Part shown: positions 5,591 to 8,651 of the stretch, in pieces | Numbering within the stretch: the stretch's first letter is position 1 | Layout: each line of letters opens with the position of its first letter | From: Litorimonas sp039962885 | Lineage (GTDB): Bacteria > Pseudomonadota > Alphaproteobacteria > Caulobacterales > Maricaulaceae | Length of the DNA stretch: 8,651 nt | Reading direction: 5' to 3' | Assembly (NCBI GenBank): GCA_039962885.1 | Contig: JBDVGI010000090.1 | Location: 1-8,651 of the forward strand | Notes under the pieces: generated by a model | What the model was told of the DNA's origin: nothing | The model's input: only the letters and a program-made list of their open reading frames with translations | The model's database searches: none | Made by a program: the position numbers and the translations under genes

Positions 5591-6901
5591 CTATTTGAGC
5601 ATTAACTCAATAATCGCCTGTATATTATCCCACTCACGCTTTAACTGCTTTGGGTCGGGTATATTCGCGCCATGAACAAATACGCCGAGAGTATTAGGAG
5701 ACAGTAAATCTTGGTCATTATTTGCCGCTCTTTTTAGTCTCGCTAATGCTGGCTTTTCTGGCTTACTTGGTGCCAACTTACTGTCCGTTATGTGTTTGCA
5801 GATATTTTTCATACAGATATGCAACTTATTAGCCCTACTTCTTTCAAATGGACCAATTTTAGCGCGATGATAATCTACACATACATTCTCTAAAAATGTC
5901 CGTAAGAGATACGCCGAACCGAAAGGAAATTTATCACATTCAATAGTGCGCAATTCATCGTATAATCTTTGGAGTTTTGGGTCTGTTATCTCAATCACGC
6001 AATTGTCAGGTATTATGCTAGGCCTATCATCAGGACTAGGTTTGGGCTTTTTCTTGCGGGGTTTTCGTTTTTTCGTAGTCGCTCCCAAATCTATTTTATG
6101 TTCTTCAGTTATTGTGTCCGATAGGCCTTCTTCTTCTTTTATTTTTTCTGCATATGCCACCCAATCGACAGCTTTTGAGCGCGAGGTTACTGTGCTACTT
6201 TCGCTATTGTCACATAAGTCTTGGCAAAATCTTTGGATGCCTTTATCGAAAACACCTTTGTCCTTATTTAATTTGATTTCTTGCTCACGAATAGAGCTAG
6301 TGATTCCTAATGTTTTCCTAAAAGTCGGATTACCCAAATATCTGGCCGCCGTAGTAAGAGTCTTTTGACGTTGATCATATGTTATAAAGCCCCGTCGTTC
6401 TGCATAATCGAGCGTAGCTAACGCAAGTGCATTTCTATCTTCACCTGAAAACCTTGATTTCTGATCTGACCCCAATTGTCTACGGCCTGCTCCGCTCTTA
6501 GAACCGTGTAATAATTCTAGCCATGGCCGAGCTTCTTTATATGATTTAAACACTACTACCTTTAGCGTTTTTGGGTGTTTAGAAGTTTTAGACAGTTTTT
6601 CGAAAGGGGTACGTGCTCCTGCCGGTGCTAATCTTGGGTTTATTAACAGTTTCAATGCGCAAAGGCGCCTGTTGCCTTCCGCCGCGTAATACCCAGCGTC
6701 TCCTTTTCGTTTAACTACACCGCAACTTTCAAGAGGGTTTAGTCCTAGCTTTGCAATACTTTTTGCAATATCCAAAACTTGTTCATCGGAAAGTAAATAT
6801 TTGATAATTTCTTCTTGAGCCACGAGCTTCTCATGCCGAGGGTTCTCTTCATGGAGGTCGATGTCGACTACCTTTAAATTCTTCGTTTCCAAAATCCCCA
6901 C
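5591..6901 (-). CDS. ParB/Srx-fold protein with C-terminal helical domain
   Basis: A 436-residue protein. The N-terminal 130 or so residues show the ParB/sulfiredoxin-like fold markers: NPRH (20-23), a helix with SIAKLGL (48-54), and EGNRRLCALKLL (75-86), the variant of the ParB GERR box, which binds nucleotide in related proteins. A W-x-E-L-L-H-G-x-x-x-G-x-G-R stretch (127-140) follows, as in the defence/phage-associated branch. A very basic linker (277-290, KKRKPRKKKPK) leads to a helical C-terminal domain (about 305-436) with FPFGSAYLLRTFLENV, an R-x4-H at 356-361 and a FVHG turn (408-411), loosely HEPN-like. It is not a chromosome-partition ParB: there is no HTH and no ParA neighbour. The start GTG at 6901 has a weak ribosome site; a TTG three codons later is an alternative. 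It precedes the methyltransferase by 24 nt. Confidence 0.85.
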   Translation of the reverse strand: MGILETKNLKVVDIDLHEENPRHEKLVAQEEIIKYLLSDEQVLDIAKSIAKLGLNPLESCGVVKRKGDAGYYAAEGNRRLCALKLLINPRLAPAGARTPFEKLSKTSKHPKTLKVVVFKSYKEARPWLELLHGSKSGAGRRQLGSDQKSRFSGEDRNALALATLDYAERRGFITYDQRQKTLTTAARYLGNPTFRKTLGITSSIREQEIKLNKDKGVFDKGIQRFCQDLCDNSESSTVTSRSKAVDWVAYAEKIKEEEGLSDTITEEHKIDLGATTKKRKPRKKKPKPSPDDRPSIIPDNCVIEITDPKLQRLYDELRTIECDKFPFGSAYLLRTFLENVCVDYHRAKIGPFERSRANKLHICMKNICKHITDSKLAPSKPEKPALARLKRAANNDQDLLSPNTLGVFVHGANIPDPKQLKREWDNIQAIIELMLK

Positions 6902-6932
6902 CCACTTTTAGTTCTCGTAGTAATTGTAAACA

Positions 6933-6961
6933 GTTATGCAAGATAAGAAAGGTATGTGCAA
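6933..6961 (-). promoter_or_regulatory. Candidate sigma-70-type promoter for ParB-like/methyltransferase unit
   Basis: On the minus strand TTGCAC (6961-6956), a 17-nt spacer and CATAAC (6938-6933) lie about 32 nt before the GTG start. The spacing is ideal and the hexamers match the consensus at 4 of 6 positions each. This would make the two-gene unit independent of the HNH gene upstream. Confidence 0.4.
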
Positions 6962-7015
6962 TGGAATATATCGACGTCGCTAACTGCCGCAGGGCTCAAA
7001 ATATTCAAGGCTAAC

Positions 7016-7063
7016 GTCCGCTAAGCCCCCGTTGGAGAAGTCACAAACATCCCCATAGCGGAC
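7016..7063. repeat. Inverted repeat GTCCGCTA / TAGCGGAC around repeat copy 2
   Basis: GTCCGCTA at 7016-7023 is the exact reverse complement of TAGCGGAC at 7056-7063, with 32 nt between. The right arm is part of repeat copy 2. The transcribed strand could form a stem-loop after the HNH gene. Copy 1 has only the arm inside the repeat (TTAGCGGAC at 4646-4654) and no matching left arm. Confidence 0.55.
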
Positions 7064-7067
7064 TTAA
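7037..7067 (-). repeat. Intermodule repeat, copy 2
   Basis: This 31-bp sequence differs from 4628-4658 at one position. It lies 15 nt after the stop of the minus-strand HNH gene and before the promoter region of the ParB-like gene, so copies 1 and 2 bracket the ParB-like/methyltransferase module exactly. Confidence 0.85.
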
Positions 7068-7068
7068 A

Positions 7069-7081
7069 ACCTTAAAAAGGT
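7069..7081 (-). terminator. Weak hairpin with T run right after the HNH gene
   Basis: On the minus strand ACCTT, loop TTT and AAGGT are followed by TTTTAAG, starting one base after the TGA stop at 7083. The stem is only 5 bp and AT-rich, so termination would be inefficient at best. Confidence 0.3.
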
Positions 7082-7082
7082 C

Positions 7083-8312
7083 TCAATCACCTTTTCGAAA
7101 GATATAATCTCTGTGATATTCCATATAAATCTTTTGATCTGTATTCATTTCAAGCTTTGCTGAGGTTAATTGAGAGGAAAGCCCTAAATAATGAACTATA
7201 TTTTGTTCAAGAGATTTAGAGCGTAACACCGTTCCATCATCAGAAAAAGAAATGTACCCTTTGTCGAATAAATGATCGACATGCCTAGCCAGCAATAACC
7301 CATTATTTCCTGAAAGTCTGTCATGGGCTGTCTCACACACCCTCCAGGGTTTAATATGGCTTGCGATTAAGAACCTGATATCGTCGACTTGGGTGATTGG
7401 ACACGCGGAAAGTCTATTTCGTACATTTTTCTTGAAAATACCCTGGCCCCGTCTAGATTTAGAGACTTGCATTTTCTCGGTATCTGAAAGGTTCTCCATC
7501 GAAGTATCGTGATTTTCTAATTGATCATCAAATTGATCAAAAGACGACGCGGCATTATGAATATACAAACTCTCCAGGGCTTCACCGGAAAGTTCCAAAA
7601 CTTTAAGGAACAGCACCTTTGAAACGGATGTTAGGTACGCCCCCTGATTGCCATTCCCTGTTTTACTTTGAATGGGGGAATATTTTTCAGGTAAATGTTG
7701 TCTAATTTGGTTGATATAGTCTTTTACTTTTATGGGATCAGATATCTGCGCCCAAGCAACCGGTAACATCCAACCAATCTTTGACCACAAATTATTTTCG
7801 TTATTATATGAGACTGGGATAGGCGCTGGACCTGCATAATCCTCGACAATTCCGATCGCACCAATTTTACCGTTTGCCATTGATAAAACAAAATCCCCGG
7901 GTTTAGCTCGGCGCATATTGTCATAAAAAAAGCTTTTCCTACCATTGGCATATTTTTGTGGCGACCATAACAAGCCATTTTTGATTTCATATTTATGGGA
8001 TTGTTTATGGTTCACCCACCAAAAATTTTGTCCTTCAGATGTTATGCTTCCTATCTTAATAGCTTCTTCTAAGCCTTCTTTTCTGAAGCCAACCCTTGCT
8101 CCAACAACATCAACATCTACTGTTCTCCAGCCAGCTGACATCCAACCACAAGATTGTCGACCCGGGCTTGCATCATTTGACCACCATGCTCGATGTTTAA
8201 AGGCACTGGGCGGCAACTTACTATCGAGAGTTTTTTCAATCTCTGCAAAAGACAAAGAGATTTTTCCAGGCAATTGACGTTCAAGGAAATTGGTTAGGCG
8301 ATCATATCTCAT
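7083..8312 (-). CDS. HNH endonuclease with EVE-like reader and N-terminal DUF
   Basis: A 409-residue three-part protein. Residues 1-78 (RYDRLTNFLERQ, SFAEIE, LPPSAFKHRAWWSND, WMSAGWRTVDVD) match a small domain I recall as DUF7662 (name unverified). Residues 96-243 (NFWWVNHKQSHKYEI, LWSPQK, FYDNMRRAKPGD, GAIGIVEDY, IGWMLPV, LPEKYSPIQ) match the EVE/PUA-like region seen before HNH domains, thought to read modified bases. A polar linker (about 245-285) leads to an HNH_2-type nuclease domain (289-365) with GQGIFKKNV, Cys304, LIASHIKPW (His319), GNNGLLL (Asn336/337) and HVDHLFD (His344, His347), all intact. It probably cuts DNA depending on its modification, as type IV-like enzymes do. The ATG at 8312 has TAGG about 7 nt upstream. 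The substrate is unknown. Confidence 0.9.
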   Translation of the reverse strand: MRYDRLTNFLERQLPGKISLSFAEIEKTLDSKLPPSAFKHRAWWSNDASPGRQSCGWMSAGWRTVDVDVVGARVGFRKEGLEEAIKIGSITSEGQNFWWVNHKQSHKYEIKNGLLWSPQKYANGRKSFFYDNMRRAKPGDFVLSMANGKIGAIGIVEDYAGPAPIPVSYNNENNLWSKIGWMLPVAWAQISDPIKVKDYINQIRQHLPEKYSPIQSKTGNGNQGAYLTSVSKVLFLKVLELSGEALESLYIHNAASSFDQFDDQLENHDTSMENLSDTEKMQVSKSRRGQGIFKKNVRNRLSACPITQVDDIRFLIASHIKPWRVCETAHDRLSGNNGLLLARHVDHLFDKGYISFSDDGTVLRSKSLEQNIVHYLGLSSQLTSAKLEMNTDQKIYMEYHRDYIFRKGD

Positions 8313-8345
8313 ATCGTTACCTAATAGGAAAAGCTGCGAATAGAC

Positions 8346-8370
8346 AAGAAGCGAATCGTGTACGCTTCTT
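8346..8370. promoter_or_regulatory. Perfect 8-bp inverted repeat upstream of the HNH gene
   Basis: AAGAAGCG (8346-8353) and CGCTTCTT (8363-8370) are separated by 9 nt, 34-58 nt upstream of the HNH start codon. A TTGACT (minus, 8388-8383) lies 12 nt upstream of the repeat and could be a -35 box; no convincing -10 follows at 17 nt. The repeat could be an operator overlapping the promoter or a leader stem-loop. Confidence 0.45.
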
Positions 8371-8399
8371 CTAAAAATATTCAGTCAAGCCTCACTAAT

Positions 8400-8426
8400 A
8401 AAGTTGAAATTATCCCCATAGGGGAC
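8400..8426 (-). repeat. Intermodule repeat, diverged copy 3
   Basis: This aligns with 7037-7063 at 20 of 27 positions without gaps, with the core CCCCATAG and GGAC retained. It lies 29 nt after the stop of the next minus-strand frame. The core here is itself a small inverted repeat (TCCCC, ATA, GGGGA). Same orientation as copies 1 and 2. Confidence 0.55.
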
Positions 8427-8455
8427 ATTTATGGTAAATTCAGTTTAAGTGATAC

Positions 8456-8651
8456 TTATGGTGTTTTCAGTGACATAGCTTCGACAATCTTAGCTCCCAA
8501 AAAGTTTTCAAGATTATTTGCTTCGTGGTAGCATGCATTGGGTAAATTTGAGATGGCTTGTCCAACTGCAACTTCCCAAGGCTTGCTCGAGCCAGATAAC
8601 CCGACTATGAGATTGCGAATATTTTTTATGTCATGCTCCATGCGATTAAAC
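8456..8651 (-). CDS. Unrecognised protein, C-terminal part, cut by window edge
   Basis: The frame is open from the right edge to a TAA at 8456-8458, giving at least 64 residues. A possible ATG lies at 8641, but the frame continues upstream through Phe-Asn-Arg, so this may be the tail of a longer gene. The piece contains RNLIVGLSGSSKPWEVAVGQ and NLPNACYHEANNLENFLGAK, with mixed helical composition and no motif I can place. It is on the same strand as the three island genes, and its 3' end is followed by repeat copy 3, as in the other units. Function unknown. Confidence 0.45.
   Translation of the reverse strand, partial: FNRMEHDIKNIRNLIVGLSGSSKPWEVAVGQAISNLPNACYHEANNLENFLGAKIVEAMSLKTP

Noticed and set aside
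5591..6901. Chromosome or plasmid partition ParB
   Set aside because: There is no ParA gene, no central HTH domain and no parS-like site; the C-terminal half is a different helical domain.
7010..7067. Integron attC site after the HNH gene, suggested by palindromic arms and GTTAGCC on the minus strand
   Set aside because: GTTAGCC misses the GTTRRRY core at one position, no matching inverse core site is present on the other side, copies 1 and 3 do not show the full attC layout, and no integron integrase is visible.
4628..7067. CRISPR array from the near-identical repeats
   Set aside because: The copies are about 2.4 kb and 1.4 kb apart with genes between them; there are no regular short spacers and no cas genes.
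4628..7067. Composite transposon or insertion sequence bounded by the direct repeats
   Set aside because: There is no transposase, no terminal inverted repeats at both ends and no short target duplication that I can see.

Overview
The window looks like a piece of a marine-type alphaproteobacterial chromosome. TruA, a COG3837-type cupin, a TadG-like protein, an N-formylglutamate amidohydrolase-like protein (COG3931 type) and MsrA all read as alphaproteobacterial, but the DNA is rather AT-rich. A low-GC member of the Maricaulales/Hyphomonadaceae would fit; that placement is from memory and low confidence.

Left part (1-4488), housekeeping. The 3' part of truA (+) converges on a small five-helix membrane protein (-), and the two stop codons overlap in one TTAA. 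A cupin protein (+) is divergent from the membrane protein and converges on an orphan TadG-like envelope protein (-). A tight minus-strand pair follows: the amidohydrolase-like gene and then msrA, 9 nt apart, with the msrA ribosome site overlapping the upstream stop. A tRNA-Ser(GGA) gene (+) closes this part. Its acceptor stem is perfect, but it carries U instead of the usual G at the discriminator position.

Right part (4489-8651), accessory. Beginning at the tRNA 3' end the sequence becomes more AT-rich, the style of gene changes, and all genes lie on the minus strand. In transcription order they are: an unrecognised partial reading frame at the right edge; an HNH endonuclease with an EVE-like modified-base-reader region and a small N-terminal domain; a ParB/Srx-fold protein with a C-terminal helical domain; and a Dam-type (D12 class) adenine-N6 DNA methyltransferase with a TTG start, in the same frame as the ParB-like gene and 24 nt behind it. 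A roughly 27-31 bp repeat occurs three times in the same orientation, each time shortly after the 3' end of one of these transcription units. It therefore cuts the region into modules: (ParB-like + methyltransferase), (HNH nuclease), (edge ORF). This looks like a DNA-modification/restriction or defence island next to a tRNA gene. No integrase and no second tRNA-end copy is visible, so the island's far boundary must lie outside the window if there is one.

Possible joint function (inference): the methyltransferase marks adenines, the ParB-like protein may guide or regulate it or sense DNA, and the EVE-HNH protein cleaves DNA according to its modification state. Whether these form one system or are two neighbouring independent modules cannot be settled from the sequence alone; the repeat copy and the separate promoter candidate between them argue for two modules.
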